Assembly (NCBI GenBank): GCA_024516155.1
Contig: JAJJXM010000016.1
Coordinates: 861,501 to 925,500, forward strand
Direction: 5' to 3'
From: Pyronema omphalodes
Taxonomy: Eukaryota; Ascomycota; Pezizomycetes; Pezizales; Pyronemataceae
Length of the DNA stretch: 64,000 nucleotides
Below, one piece after another: positions 9,696-22,346 of this stretch. The notes under the pieces are model-generated. The model had not been told where the DNA came from and did no database searches. It worked only from the letters and a program-made list of their open reading frames with translations. Position numbers and translations under genes: made by a program. How positions within the stretch are numbered: position 1 is the stretch's first letter; every line of letters begins with the position of its first letter.

Positions 9696-12600
9696 ATGCT
9701 GCCTGTCTTTCAGATTCGCGATTTTCGCGACGCAGAGGAAAATGATATCGACATTCAGCTGGGCTGTCCCAAACAGTATGATGACTTGGTCACCGAGCAT
9801 CCCGTTGCCACTCTTGCATATGTCGACGAGGACGCAGATATAATCACAGTAAGTTTTTGAGCTTCACAAACTCGCTACCTTGCTTACAGTGCTAATATTT
9901 TTCCCTCACCATCAGGTCAAAACTTCATCCGAGCTCTATGATCGTATTTATGAGCTCCAGGATATGCGCCCTATCGTTTTTGAGCTTCTTAGCTCCCTTC
10001 GTTCTTCACCAAACACCGCTGAGGGAATCCGTGTTTGGCGAGAATACATTACCAAGCTAGATGAAAAGCGCTCTGGAAAAGCCGTCGAACGTAGCGATAC
10101 ACCTTCCTCCAATGAAACTCCCAAAACTCCCCAAGTATCCGAGGCTGCTACCAACACTGCTGATCCAGCAGCTACCGATGGTGCACCCACCCTCTATGGC
10201 GGCTTCATAAATGAGCTTGAACGGCTTTTGACCAAATATTCCGAGGAGTTTGATGACCCGCCTGAGCCTAGCTTGGAGGACGTGGATGTTAACCCCCCTC
10301 ATACCGCCCATCAAAGCATTGTCAAAACAGCGCTCAAGAGCATCATCTCAGCTGCCGAATCCGTGGCTAGCCTCAAGGAAGACCTCCCCAAGCGCGCCCA
10401 GCCTGCTGTTAATAATTTGAATACTGCTATCAACACTGCTATGGATGCTCTTACTACACAGATTGTCCATTTATCACAGGCTGCACAGAGTGCCGCTGAT
10501 ATGGCTGAGAGAGCTGCGAATACTACTAGAGATATTAACACCTCGGAGCTTGAGGCGGTTAAGGATAAGTTTGTTAACCTTGCCACTGGGGTTGGACATG
10601 TTGCAGCCCAGGTCGCTCAACAGGTCGGAAGAGATGTCCACAATAACGTTATCGAAAACTTGGATAGCGTTAAGAAGCAAGTTTGGGAGGAGTTGGAAAG
10701 AACGAAGGAGGAATTTAAGACGACCCGGGAGACCTTCTTCGATGCTCTCAGCGGCACAAGCTCTCCAGCTACACCCTCTGTAACCACTGCTGCTGAGGAT
10801 ACGGCCACAAAGTCGACAAAGACTGAGGATACTATCGTTGACACTCCCGTTGAGACTGTCGTTAGGAAGAAATCCGTAGGCTATCGCCCGCCTACGGTTG
10901 AGGACGACGAGGAGGAAGCCATTTACATTGCTCCTGCTAGAATCCCGCGGCCCGACCCGGCTCTTGCGACTCAAAAGTCTCGCCGTGGGAGTGCAAGTAG
11001 TACTGAAAGTGAAGACTCCCTCTACACTACACCGAAGCCGAGTACTTCCGAATTACTCTCCAAGAAAAGCAGCGTCGAGCCTATCGTAAATACAACCGAG
11101 AAAGAAGCCGTCGTTACTGAAGATAAACCCGAAGTTGCAAAGGATGCACCAACTACTGACCTTCGTTCCGGTTTATCTTTCTTCGACTGGCCTGCTCCTG
11201 ATGGTCAGACAGCCGACTGGGTAAATAATCTGCATCAAAACAACCCCGGAAAACCGCCTTCAGTTTCCAGCACCGTGGTATCCACAGACGCAGAACGATC
11301 CGAAACTTTCTGGACTCAGATGGCAAAGATATCCGATGTAGAAAGGGCACATGGAATCCCACCTCCTCTCCCCCCTAAACCAGAAAGTCTAGCCAAATCA
11401 ACGGAATGCGCAACTTACTCTGGCCGTACACTACCCGGTCCCAGTCATCGTGCTTCCATGCATGACATTCGTTCCCAAAACTCCCATCCAGGGTATGCCC
11501 CCCCCCCCCCCCCCCCCCATCAAAAACTAGAACCCCTATCCAATATCCCAAGCTAATCATCACTACAGCGATGGGAATCCCTGGTCGCAACCCGCGGCCT
11601 CTCGTACCCTCCCGCCAACTCTTCCCCTGGGCTATCCTACCCCCCGTCATACCTCCGTAGCTGCAAATCAATATGCCCGCCCCCGTGACTTACGCCGTCC
11701 CCACTCCATGATTGGACTCGCCTCTCGCCCTCCCCCTCCAACCCACTCCCCCTACCCCCCCTTCTGTTCCGACGAAGAAGACAAAGCCAACAAATCGGCT
11801 TCTCCATCCAACTCAGCCCCTTCTGGGAACAAAAACCATACTATGCCAGGATGTATCGCCCCATCCCTTCTCTCCAAAAACCCCCAGGAAACAAAAAAAG
11901 AATACGGAATCGATGTTCATCAGGTAGATATGGATGTCGAGAAACGAAGGTTTGAGAAAGAGAAGTATAAAAGATATGCTGAATCCATGAATCCTGAGCA
12001 TGAGGAAGCTGGGAAGAGGGCGAATGATGCGTTGGGGACGTTGTCGAAGAGGATTAGAGAGATGAATGTTCCGAGTGCTGGACAGGGGTTTGGAAGGCCT
12101 GTTATACCGGAGAATGGAAAGGGCGCGGAGAAGGATGCTAGGGAGAGGGAGAAGGAGGCGAGGGAAAGGGCGGAGAAGATGAGGCGCGATGCTCAGAGGC
12201 GTGAACAGGAGGCTAGAGAGAGGGCTCGGAAACTGGAGGAGGAGGCCAAGAGACGTGAGAAGGAGGCAAGAGAGAGAGCTCAGAAGTTGGAGCAAGAGGC
12301 TAAGAAGCGAGAGGAAGAAGCTAGGGATAGAGCTATGTTTCTTGAGCAGCAAGCAAAAGTGAGAGCTCAGAAACTCGAGCAAGAGGCTCAGAGACGAGAG
12401 CAAGAAGCTAGAGAAAGGGCTCAGAAGTCAGAGCAGGAACGTCAGCAGAGAATGTCGCAGGGGAACTGGATCAGTCAGCAGCAACAATGGATGTTCCCTG
12501 GAACATACGAGAACCCTCAGGAAACACAGAACCAGAACCAGAACCACCACCAGAATCGAACCGGACACTTTTCTCCTTCTATCCCATCACCCTTGAGCTT

Positions 12601-12910
12601 CCTTTCGGATCTGCTTTCCCCACCAAGAGTGCCGTCACAACATTCTCCGGGATTTAATAACAGCCACCAAGGCTCCTACTATGATGATGATCATGCCTTT
12701 GCAAATCAGATGGCCCAGGCTATGTTTGAATCTACCGCCAACCAACAGCCTTCTGATAGTTTAATGGATGCAATTTCTCTTTGTATCGTTCACTTGGTAG
12801 ATATGGGATATGCGGAAACCCATGGCATGGATGCTATTCACTTCCATGCGAATGTGGCTGGGGGTAATTTGGAGAAGGCAATTGAGCAGATTGAGGGAAA
12901 TGAAGAGTGA
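9696..12910 (+). CDS. PB1-like / coiled-coil / UBA-domain protein (possible ubiquitin-binding scaffold)
   Basis: Three exons, 9696-9848, 9916-11492 and 11569-12910, join in frame to 1023 residues. The ATG at 9696 has context cgaaaATGC. Residues about 5-65 look like a PB1 fold with an acidic OPCA-type motif (AYVDEDADIITVKTSSEL). Residues about 145-290 are helical. Residues about 765-870 are a repetitive Arg/Glu/Lys coiled coil of about 18-residue units (RREQEARERAQKLEQEA). The C-terminus (about 974-1020) is a UBA domain (LVDMGYAETHG, NLEKAIEQIE). PB1 + UBA is the outline of p62/NBR1-type autophagy receptors, but the few cysteines rule out a ZZ finger and I see no FW domain, so the role is inference. 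Intron 1 (9849-9915) is ordinary; intron 2 holds a 21-nt C tract. Confidence 0.8.
11493..11568 (+). other. Intron 2 of the PB1-like/UBA gene, with poly(C) tract
   Basis: Donor gtatgc at 11493, C21 at 11498-11518, gctaatc branch-like word at about 11552, acceptor ctacag ending at 11568. Splicing joins cat-cca-gg to c-gat-ggg and restores the frame that continues through the coiled coil and UBA domain. Retention would instead add a short polyproline tail and stop at about 11556. Confidence 0.85.
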
Positions 12911-14581
12911 TTGTGGATTTGTCATATTTTGGGGGTTTTCATTTCGGGTAATGTTATGGTTTTGATGTTTTTTGATTTTTTTTTTTTTTGTTTTTCCTTT
13001 GCGATAGCATTTTATGCATTGTTTCTGCTTTTGGTTGTACTGTGTTTTTTTTTCCCATGCGATAGGATGCTACGTATTATTCTGTTTTGATGGATTTTTC
13101 TTTTTTTCATGCTCGTGATTTGTTGTCTCATATCAAACTGTTCAAATTGAAATTTTTCGTATCATACTGTAGTTGTTTATAGTCAATTGAAGCTCCTTGT
13201 TTTTCTTTTTTTTTTTTTACCAAGCAGTGCGTGAGGTTCTGGGGATGTGAAACGGACGTTCTGATTTACTGACGTGACGTCATGGCTGCACACTTGCATA
13301 CTTGCACTCTTGCACGCGGTAATTGATGTTTCTCGCCCGGGAGATTCATTCAGTAACTGTTACACTGTTAATATAACCGTTATACTGTAAATATTTTTTC
13401 AAATATCACAATGATAATTAAACCCCCCCCCCCAGAAAATAGTGGGCGTTAACTATCTATATCTAGCCTCCGTCTCATAGAAATAGACCCGCCCATTGCC
13501 CAATGGGACATAGTTCAGATCACCTAGACTCCTAGAGTAGTGCGGACCAAATGCTTGTTGGTTGACGTCTTGCGGCTACAACCGCGATTTACGCACAAGC
13601 GGTCATGTCATCACTACATATTACAATGCAACCCCCCCCCCCCCCCCAACCACAACGAATTGAAAAAGATAATTATTTGGAAACCTCCGTTGATCTTGAT
13701 TACCTTTTCGGAAGAGTGATTTCTCGTGAATGAGGCTCCGCTACGCCATTTGCCGAAAACCGCTTGCAGTTTTTGGCTTGGCGTTGGGGTTTGGGGACGT
13801 TTCTGGTACGGTTGATTTTGTGGACTGTTGAAATTTGCTGGGTGGGTTTGATGGATTCTTTTGTTTTTGTAGCTGGGTACATTTTTTGTAGCAGTTGGAT
13901 ATTTCTGGTATTTTCATTTTTTTTGGTTGTTCGGAGTGCGCGTGTGTGTTTTGTGTGTTTGGTGTCCTGGTCAGGTCCTGGTCAGGGCGCTTCTCATCGC
14001 TCGCTCGCTCCCCTTCCCTTGCCGCTCGCTCTTTTTCCCTGCCACCAAAACTCACTTCCACCGAGCAGCAGCAGCAGCCAGCACCAAACCCAACCCAACG
14101 CAACACGAGCACTACCACCATACACGCCCTGCCCGCCGCCGCCGCGCAGTCCACAACTGCTGCCAGCCAGCCCAGTCCAGCCAGCCAGACAGCCCAGCCC
14201 CACAAGCGCGCGAGGAATCCCACCACTACTACTACCACCACCACCTCCACCTCCACCACTACAGACGAAACAGAATCCAGAAACACCGTTGTTCCCGTTC
14301 TGTCCGCACACGCGAACACCCTACCTGAACGCGTCTCAAAGGACGGTTTTGTATATTCCTGTTCATACATAAAAACAAACAGGAAATATATTACGGGGAA
14401 CTCTAAAAGAAAAAAAAAAGAAAAAAGAAACGAATAACACGACGGACGACTCTCGGCTTAGGTTTCCAAAAAAATCTTTTTGATAACGCATAGGATACTT
14501 ACGAACCGAATTTATCAACTTACTTACGTATACTTACGCATAACTTACGTTTAACTCAACCCCCTTCAAATCATCCCCGCC
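12911..14581. other. Intergenic: T-rich 3' UTR, poly(C) tracts, C-rich 5' leader
   Basis: 12911-13220 is T-rich (several t10-12 runs) and reads as a 3' UTR. C11 lies at 13423-13433 and C16 at 13632-13647. From about 14000 to 14300 the plus strand is C/A-rich (caccaccaccacctcc, cagcagcagcagcc), with open frames in several phases that reflect composition only. It ends in a likely leader (catccccgcc) before the ATG at 14582. Confidence 0.5.
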
Positions 14582-17171
14582 ATGCCGGTAGAAGAGGAGC
14601 CAGGTACGTTGCTTGTTCTGCGACCACCTCCGGACGAAGAACGCGCTCCTGATCTCGCTCAAGGTCTGCTCGATGCGACAAACACCGATTCGCAGCCAAC
14701 TACCACGCTTGCTGTTGTCAACGCAAAGCGCAAGCGCGGTGCATCATCCGGAGAGGAAAACAGTGCTACGCCTGTAAATGATATGAGTGAGGAGGAAAAG
14801 TTGCGGAGAAAAAAGGAAGCCATGCAGGCGGTTTCTGCTGACTTGTTGAGAGTCTTGAAAGAGTATGGGATTGCGATTATACCCCCCCCCCCCCCCCCCC
14901 ACCCAATGGAGTTGTTTGGTTTGGCTAATGGTACATAGATACGATACTACCCCGTCTATTCTTTCTTATTCGATATCTTCGGTGGCGTCTTCGGAGAATC
15001 AGGTCCCCCCCACGAAAAAGGCAAAGCTGTCAACACCGGTTTTAGATACCATTCAGGAACGTTTGGAAGCTGCTAGCTATACCTCCCTCAAGGATTTCCT
15101 TACTGATGTTGCCAATGTTTGTCGCGCCGTCATGAGCCAGTTAGGCTCGATACCCAAGGGATCTGCTGCTACCAGCTGGGAGAACTCCAACAGCACTGTC
15201 GCTCGTGTGATTCACTTTGAGCAGTTGTCGAAAGATCTTGTCAACCGACAGCGGAAGCGTCTTACGGAGGTCCTTGACTTTACCGAAGAGGTGGATGTCA
15301 ATATTAAGCAGGAGCCTGGAACTAAGAACTCCGATAAGGTCGCCTTGACTGTGTTGACTTACTCTGGTCCTATGTTCTCGTCTCTACCTAAGCCGGAGAG
15401 TATCACTGTGCCTTCTGCGGCTTCGTCGAGATCGTCATCGACTACTGGATCGCCAAAGTCTCCCGTATCTACTGCGGCTACCTCTGTGGAGGACTTCCCA
15501 AGGCATCACCACCACAAGTCGGAAAGTGTTGCTGTGACTACTCCGTTTGTGGAGCCTGCGATGCCATTACAGCATGTTTCTACAGTTAAAACAATGCCCG
15601 CAGAGCCTAAGAAGGAGAATGTAAAGGTACCGAAGCTTGGAGAGGTCTTCCCGCCTATACCAGCTTTGATCAACATTCCAATTCCTACAACGGATTACAT
15701 GAAGGTTGGATTAAAGTGGGGGGGAGGTATTGGACCTGGAGGACTTGTCGCACATCCCGAAATAGACTATCAGACTGAAATTGCCGGACATTGGCTTCAG
15801 TATTCAAACTGGCCTCAACCGTATTATACCAGGATTCCTCCGGATCCATTTAAGCAAGGGATTGGACTTCCTGCGGACTTTGTCGCTGCATACAGCTCTT
15901 TTGCTCCCACAAAGGATGAAAGCTTGGCAAAGGTTCCCTCTGATGTAGCAAACAGTATCTGGTGGGAGCGTCGTGGTGGTCGTGTTTTCCAGAAAAAGTT
16001 CGGAGATGATCCATTTATTGGGCATATGCACAAAAAATTTGCCCGTCCTCGGCCGACTCAAGAGACCGCCGCCCCACCACCGCCGCCGGCTGCCCAGGTT
16101 GACGAAGCGGAGATTGAAAGTCTGATCGAATCTATGGAGGATCTCCCCATTGATACTCGCCTTCTCATGTCCCAAGATGCCGTGCTCTCTGAGCTCTCCG
16201 GTCTTCTCACCCAGCTCCAGACACAGCAATACCAGCGTCTGGCAACCATGCCAGCTAACGAGCTCCCTGCAACCCCGGAAGTGGAAACCTATCTCAAGAT
16301 TAAAAATCGTTTAGCAGAGCTAATCGACACTCTTCCACCACACGTTGTTGCCACGATTGATGGAAACCCAGATTCGGATCTTATCCTCTCATCCAAGGTC
16401 CCAATCTTAGACAGTACCCAGCCTATATTCCGCGGTACTCTGCCAGCCGACGACAAACCACCTCACCAGGTACAAACTGCCGCCGTAGCCGCCATGAACG
16501 CCGCCGCCGGTCTCTCCCCCATCAGCGCATCCCCTGTACCTATGCACCAACAACCGCATCGTCGTCCCCCTCCTCCTCAGCATATGTACTCGCAACCAAT
16601 GCCTCCGGTGCAACCCATGCCGCCGATGCCACCACAAATGCACCACCAACCCCCACCTCCTATGACTCCTATGCATCACCCTGCCCACCACCATGGTCCG
16701 CCACCGATGATGCATACCCCCATGCACGGTCCACCACCCATGATGCAAACCCCCATGCACCATCCCCCTCCTCCCATGATGTCACCCATGCACCAACCAC
16801 CCCCGCAACACTACCCCCCACCCCCTCCCCACGCTCCCTACCCCTACCCCGGCCCACCACCCGTTCAGCACATGCACGGCCCACCACCAATGATGCACCA
16901 ACCTCCCATGCCACCTATGCACCACGCCCCACCACCAGGTCCCCCAGGTCCCCCGCCGCAATACTATGGTCCTCCACCACAGCATCTTCAACATACTCCC
17001 CATCTACAGCATCCACAGACCCAGGGATATCAAAGACCTAGAGGGTCCGTACCGCCTCCACAGGGTCTTGGTGCCATAGGTGTCGGCGCGGGTTATTATC
17101 AGACGCCTCCGCCGCAGATGCAGGGTCAGGGAAGTCCGCCGGGGAGGTTTTCGCAGAGGGTTAGGAGATGA
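14582..17171 (+). CDS. Bromodomain-like nuclear protein with His/Pro/Met-rich tail
   Basis: Exons 14582-14862 and 14939-17171 give 837 residues; the start context gccATGC is good. A basic nuclear-localisation-like motif (AKRKRGASSGEE) lies near residue 55. Residues about 80-180 read like a degenerate bromodomain (LLRVLKEY ... LDTIQERLEAASYTSLKDFLTDVANVC). This resembles subunits of RSC/SWI-SNF remodellers such as Rsc58, but I cannot confirm that. A conserved-looking central block (about residues 330-460) includes a Gly-rich motif (LKWGGGIGPGGLVAHPE) and a run of aromatic residues (HWLQYSNWPQPYYTRIPP). From about residue 620 to 790 the tail is repetitive (MHHPAHHHGPPPMMHTPMHG), suggesting disorder. 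The only intron has a 19-nt C tract. Family assignment is uncertain; the gene itself is well supported. Confidence 0.75.
14863..14938 (+). other. Intron of the bromodomain-like gene, with poly(C) tract
   Basis: Donor gtatgg at 14863, C19 at 14882-14900, ggctaatg branch-like word at about 14923, acceptor acatag ending at 14938. Splicing joins ttg-aaa-ga to a-tac-gat and continues the long second exon. Without splicing the frame stops at 14938 after a polyproline stretch. Confidence 0.85.
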
Positions 17172-18394
17172 TCCTGTGATGGAGGTTTGGGAGTGCGGGT
17201 GGGGTTGAGTTAGAGGGAGGAGGGATAGAGATAGAGGGGGGTAATGGGTTTGGTTGTTGAGGTTGGGGTTGGGGTTGAGGTTGTGGTTGTAGGAGGGAGA
17301 TGGGAACAGGAATAGGAAGGAAGACGTGGGTATTATGTAAACGCTATGTTTTTCTTCTTTGTGTTTGATGAATCAGATTGCAGATAGTAGTTGGAAGATA
17401 GCAGATAGCAGATCGCAGATGAAGAGTACCGGTTTCTTTTTTCTTATTCTTTTCATTTTTTTTTTTCATTTTTTTTTTCTATTTTCATTTTTCATTTTAC
17501 TTTCTATCTTATTTTTTTTGTTTTTTTTTCTTTTTTTTTTTCTATGGATTGTTCTTTTTTTTTGTCCTGGTTTCGTCTTGGTTTTCTTGTGTTGGTTTTC
17601 TGTTGAAACTGAGTATGCGTTTCTGCGCTTTAACCAGTTGGTTGGGAGTTGTTAGTTGTTGGTGTAGTTTAGGCTTAGTGGATGGAATGGCATGGAATGG
17701 AATGAATTTAAAAGGTTGTGTATGGATTTTAAGGATTCTATGAATGGAAATGCAAAGAATAAGAATGGAATAAGAGACCAGAGATCAGGAATGAATAAGA
17801 TTGATTGTGATTGCGATTGCGATTACGGAAGAAGATGAAGATGAAGATCAAGATGTAATTGGGATTTGTTTGTTTGTTTGTTTTTTGTGATGAATTAAGT
17901 GTGATTTTTGATGTGTGACGTGTGATGTGGAGTATGCATCGTGAGTAGGTAATGAATGCTTGGATCATAGGTGCTGTATAAACTTGCACTGGGATATGCG
18001 AGTGGGATGGATGGTATGCATAGGTTTCAGGAAGAGAGTAATAGATTACGTTTTGAAGACTATGTTAAGATAAGCTTGAAAATCTAAGCTAAGCTAAGCT
18101 AAGCTAAGCTATAAGTTCTGAGTAATCGAGTTCCGAGTAATCGATGAGTTGTAGTATAAGTTGTAGTATGAGTCGTATGAGTCGTATGAGTCGTAGCATG
18201 AGTTGTATGTAGTGTGATTTGTGGTTTGTGGTTTGTGATTCGTGGTTTATATTTCCATGGTGATAACTCCAATTCCAACTTCAACTCCAATTCCAACTTC
18301 AACTCCAACTTCAACTCCAACTTTCTTAATACCCTCCCTATAAAACCCCCTATAAACAAAATTAAGCACCATGACTGTAATCTGAAGAGTGTAT

Positions 18395-18495
18395 GTTAAC
18401 CCTTCTTTTAACCCTTCTTTTAAGCCATCTTTTAAGCCATCTTTTAAGCCATTTTTTAAGCCTTCTTTTAAGCCATTTTTTAACCTATCTTTTAC
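18395..18495. repeat. 12-bp tandem repeat (cttttaagccat)
   Basis: About eight copies of cttttaagccat and variants (cttttaaccctt, tttttaagcctt). The unit is a multiple of three, so one frame stays open as a PSFKPSFKP-like peptide, but there is no coding context around it. Confidence 0.85.
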
Positions 18496-19163
18496 CCCTC
18501 ACCCCTCACCCCCCTCACCACCCACCTACCCACCCGCAAGAGCTGAAAGGGTGCTTGGTGTAGATTTGTGCTATGTACACTGCGCATGGAAAAATATGAA
18601 TGGAAAAATATGAAGATGAAGATGAATATGCAAGATCTACAATCCATAATCCATAATCCATACCCAATAACCGATACCCAATACCCGATACCCAATAACC
18701 GATAAGCGAGCATCTACATAGCAGCTATGTAGCTACATAGATGGTCAGTGCGTGAGACACATTACTATACACTAGACAAGATTTCTATACAAGATTTCTA
18801 TATATATATATATATATGCACACAGGTGAGATATATATCTATGTATATACATACTCAGGCAATGTCTTCGTTGTTGTTATTGTTATTGTCATCGGAAGAG
18901 TCATTGGTAGTTATCTACTGACCAGGAATCCCTGCTTAAATAATTGTAAAACTCAAAATTTTAAATTTATAACTCCGCGTTGTATGGTATGTTTTCTTGA
19001 TTATTCTGTTTTCTTGATTATTCTGTTTTCTTGTTTGTTTATGTTTATGTTTATGTTTATGTTTAATCTCTTTCTCTTTCTCCTTGTCTTTCTTGTTTTC
19101 TGTTTCTTATTTCCTGCCTATACATCCACGTTCTGAAATTAGATCTAAGTGCTGTCTGTGATA

Positions 19164-19183
19164 GGGGGGGGGGGGGGGGGGGG
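19164..19183. repeat. Poly(G) tract, 20 nt
   Basis: An uninterrupted run of 20 G in intergenic DNA. Confidence 0.9.
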
Positions 19184-20122
19184 TATTTTTAGCGATTCAT
19201 GGTGTCTGGTGAGGTAATTGATATTCCGAAAGTTAACCCTATGCTTTATAAGTAGGTAAATGGGAAGAAAGCCGATAAAGACTGGGTTTACAGGTGGGTA
19301 AGGTTGTGGTACGATATGTATGACTGTTCTTGTTTTTCCTGTATGGGCCTTTTAGGCCTCGGTTAGTGTATTATTCAGTAAATGATAATATATAATGATA
19401 TGTATGAGGGTTGAGTTGCTGTTGAGTCTGGATTGTGGGTTAATAAAACGGGCCATGGGCGGGGGTCCAGGTGAGTGAGGGGTTGTGATGGTCTTTGGTA
19501 TGACGTGGAACTGGCGATGTGGGGAAAGATGGAGAGGCGCTGTGGTTGATGGTGGGGTTTGTTTCAGAGGGTGGATTTACTGGGGAAATTTACTGGATTG
19601 ATGGTAGTGAAATTGTAAGGCATTGGATGTGGTGGATGCCGTTGTGATTCGTCGGCTGTTTGCTTAGATTACGACTGAAGATGAATATATACATCTATTC
19701 AAAAGTTGTGTTTTCAGTTCAGAGATACAGTAGTTTCTCTTGACTTGACTTCAGGGATGTTATCGCGGCCTGCTGCTTCCCTCGGGCTCTCGCTCTGCGC
19801 GGCTGCTACGAATTGTACAGTTCTCCATCTCTACTCCACCTCCGATCTGCCGCCAGTTCACCTCCGACTCACCTTCACTGGTTGATAATAATCTTCAGTC
19901 TACCTTTCATCTATCACTAAATCCACCTCTACTCCACCTTTTGTTCCTCGCCTGTCATTTCGGCAAATCTTTTATATCTATTTTTTTGGCATCGATTCTT
20001 GTTTGCATTACAACTTCGATTACCGGTCACCAATACTCCTCCTCCTCATATAGCAGACGCCACCTTGGAGCTTTATAGATACACCGAACCTATCCCGAAT
20101 CATCTGGCAATAACGGAATTCC

Positions 20123-21479
20123 ATGGTCTCCAACGAAAATTCTCAAGCGCTGGTTGGGCCTGATCCCGATGCGTCCGCTTCAAGTTCTCTAATTCAATGT
20201 CCATCCGGAAATATCCCAACCGCTACTAGTCCAACTGATGACCCTCTCGGACCGCCTACGATTACACCACTCAACGACGCCATTTCCAAAAATGCAGCTT
20301 CGTACCTTGGTTTGATGGAGCTTGGTCAAAGACTTCAAGAAGCTGTGGCCGAAAACGAGTTGGAGAAGTCAATGCTGAAGGATGCGGTCCGTCGACTAGA
20401 GCTAGAGGTTGAGGAAAAAAGGGAATTGGAAGCTCAGTGCAAGATTCTTGAAGAGGAGAACATACGATTGAAGGCGGAACTTGACGAGGCATCCCAGTCC
20501 CATGACTCCCTTCCGGTGGGCTCAAATCCGACTATGACACATTTCCTAAGGAAGACCGATGATTTGGGGAAACGTATTACAAGACAAGCCAAGCATTTCG
20601 AAAGAGTGCTTGCCGATAATAGGAGACGGTTTCAGCAGTATACGGGCAGGCAACTCGGCGAAAACGCGAATCTCTTAAAGAAGAACCACGAGCTCAGGGA
20701 AATCATTACTGTGCACCAGGAAGAGATGAAGGAGTATATTGAGAAGAGGCTTGCAGAAGATATGCAAAATCTTGAAAATTTCTCGGAAGCAACCATGATT
20801 AGGCACAGGACTATTAATGCCAAAATCAGAGAAACGGAGGAAAGAATGGAAAGGTACTCCCGAGAAGCCTCAGAGAGCTTCAGGTTCATCCATACCCAGG
20901 TCCAAAAAATGGAGCAAAATTTGAACCAAAAATTTGCTTCTCTAGATAAAAACAGTCTTGAATCAGTCAAGTCTAAGTTATCGGTGCTTGAAAAAGTTCT
21001 TTTACCAACGGAATTCCATGACCTCAACTACTTTTCCAGACCTACAGTATAGTATCCTCTGTATATCACAATAATAGTACAACGTAACTAACATTGATAG
21101 CAAATGATTCCTAAACCCGCGGGCGTCGTTGAAATCTCAAGGCATGTGTCAGGCCCATTTATCTATGTCAAGCGTAGTGAAATGATCAATCATAATTTCG
21201 AGGTATGTCTCCTTCCAGGCTTATTGAATAATAGCAAATTGACAAATTAAAAAGGACTTTTTATTTATTCCAATGTGTGTCTGGGGAGTGGATTTATCAA
21301 AGGTAGAAACAATTTATATCAAGGGTCGTGGGAATATGATGAGACGCGACTGGCATAAATTTGTGTCGCAGATTTTGGTAATTGATCTGAAGCTACTGCC
21401 GGACACATTTGAATGGCAAGTCTCTATTATCATGGAGGACCATGGTAGACAGTTTATTGGATTACATCAAGTTTCGTAA
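20123..21479 (+). CDS. Coiled-coil protein of unknown function
   Basis: The ATG at 20123 (ttccATGG) opens a 308-residue first exon. Joining 20123-21046, 21101-21202 and 21255-21479 gives 416 residues ending HGRQFIGLHQVS. Intron 1 (gtatag...gtaactaacattgatag) has a perfect CTAAC branch site but an odd donor; intron 2 (gtatgt...aaaaag) is weaker. Without splicing the protein would stop at 21052 after 309 residues. Residues about 70-130 (RRLELEVEEKRELEAQ, EEENIRLKAELDEA) and about 190-300 are coiled coil; the N-terminal 60 residues are Ser/Pro-rich and likely disordered. The last 100 residues look globular (GPFIYVKRSEMINHNF, FEWQVSIIMED). I recognise no family. Confidence 0.6.
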
Positions 21480-22346
21480 GAATAAGTAACAGTTTGTTGG
21501 ATTACAATAAGTTTTGTAAGAATAAGTATAGAAACTGAAACGGTACTGATCGAATTAGGCTATAAGTTCATTATCATCACACTATAGGCGTATTATTGAT
21601 GTTGCAACATAGGCCGATGAACTCTGAGAACAGATATGTGTGAGCCAGAGTCGAGTCTCAGCGTCATCAAATGCCATATCAGTGCCGTGGACACAGTAAC
21701 TATACACGTAGGTACGGTCTTGAAAAATTGCATAAATCGGTGTGCTGTTCGTCTGAAAGCATTTGATAGCAGCCTATAGAACAGTCTTGAGAACAAAGCT
21801 GTACAGTTATCCCACCTTTCGGCTAAGACCGGATCCCAGGGTCCTTTGGGTGGGGCGGATTGTCGAGTTGAAGAGCTATTTAAGGCCAAAGAAGTGGAAT
21901 TAGACGTTATGCAAGGTCGAGATACTGAGTGAAACGTGTCGCCGCTGGGAGCTATAATTTAGATGCCATCGCATCATCAGTGCATTGGATCCTTGTCCGT
22001 TGAAGCCTAAATTTACCAATCTAAATCCCATCTACATACCCACCTAGCTCTAGATGCATCAGGCCCGGGAACTGGGAAGCTAGAAAAGAAAACGAACAAG
22101 TGGGAATCTTCCATAACCTTAACTCCTTTGAATTGACCGGCGTTAAACCAAGTTACTGCAAAGCTAGAGACCAACAGAGACCTGAAGGGACTTAAAGAGA
22201 CTTAAAGAGACCTAAAGACAGAAACCACCCAAAAGAACAGATGCTATGTACATAGCAGATATGATAAATCCAATCAAAATGACAACCCCCTCCTCAACCA
22301 TGGTATAATGATACCATACCTTCCCTCAATAAACAAACAAACGCCT
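21480..22346. other. Convergent intergenic region, nothing recognised
   Basis: The region lies between two convergent genes. It starts with an imperfect direct repeat (agtttattggattacatcaagtttcgtaagaataag and its copy within 21453-21528) and contains gagacttaaagagacctaaaga units near 22180-22220. A minus-strand frame at 21593-21889 has no support. Confidence 0.5.

Larger units (their letters stand above)
17172..20122. other. 3-kb intergenic region rich in simple repeats
   Basis: T-rich tracts (17420-17570) read as 3' UTR of the upstream gene. Then follow taagc units (18084-18111), aactccaacttc units (18266-18325), a 12-bp repeat (18395-18495), ccgatacccaat units (18660-18705), TA repeats (18796-18815), atgttt units (19040-19063) and G20 (19164-19183). 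The last 400 bp (ctccacctcc-like, C/T-rich) are a likely leader for the gene at 20123. No gene seen. Confidence 0.6.

Noticed and set aside
13764..14437. Several long overlapping frames on both strands upstream of the bromodomain-like gene
   Set aside because: Three plus-strand and two minus-strand frames overlap in C/A-rich leader DNA; composition is biased and none shows a domain or start/splice context.
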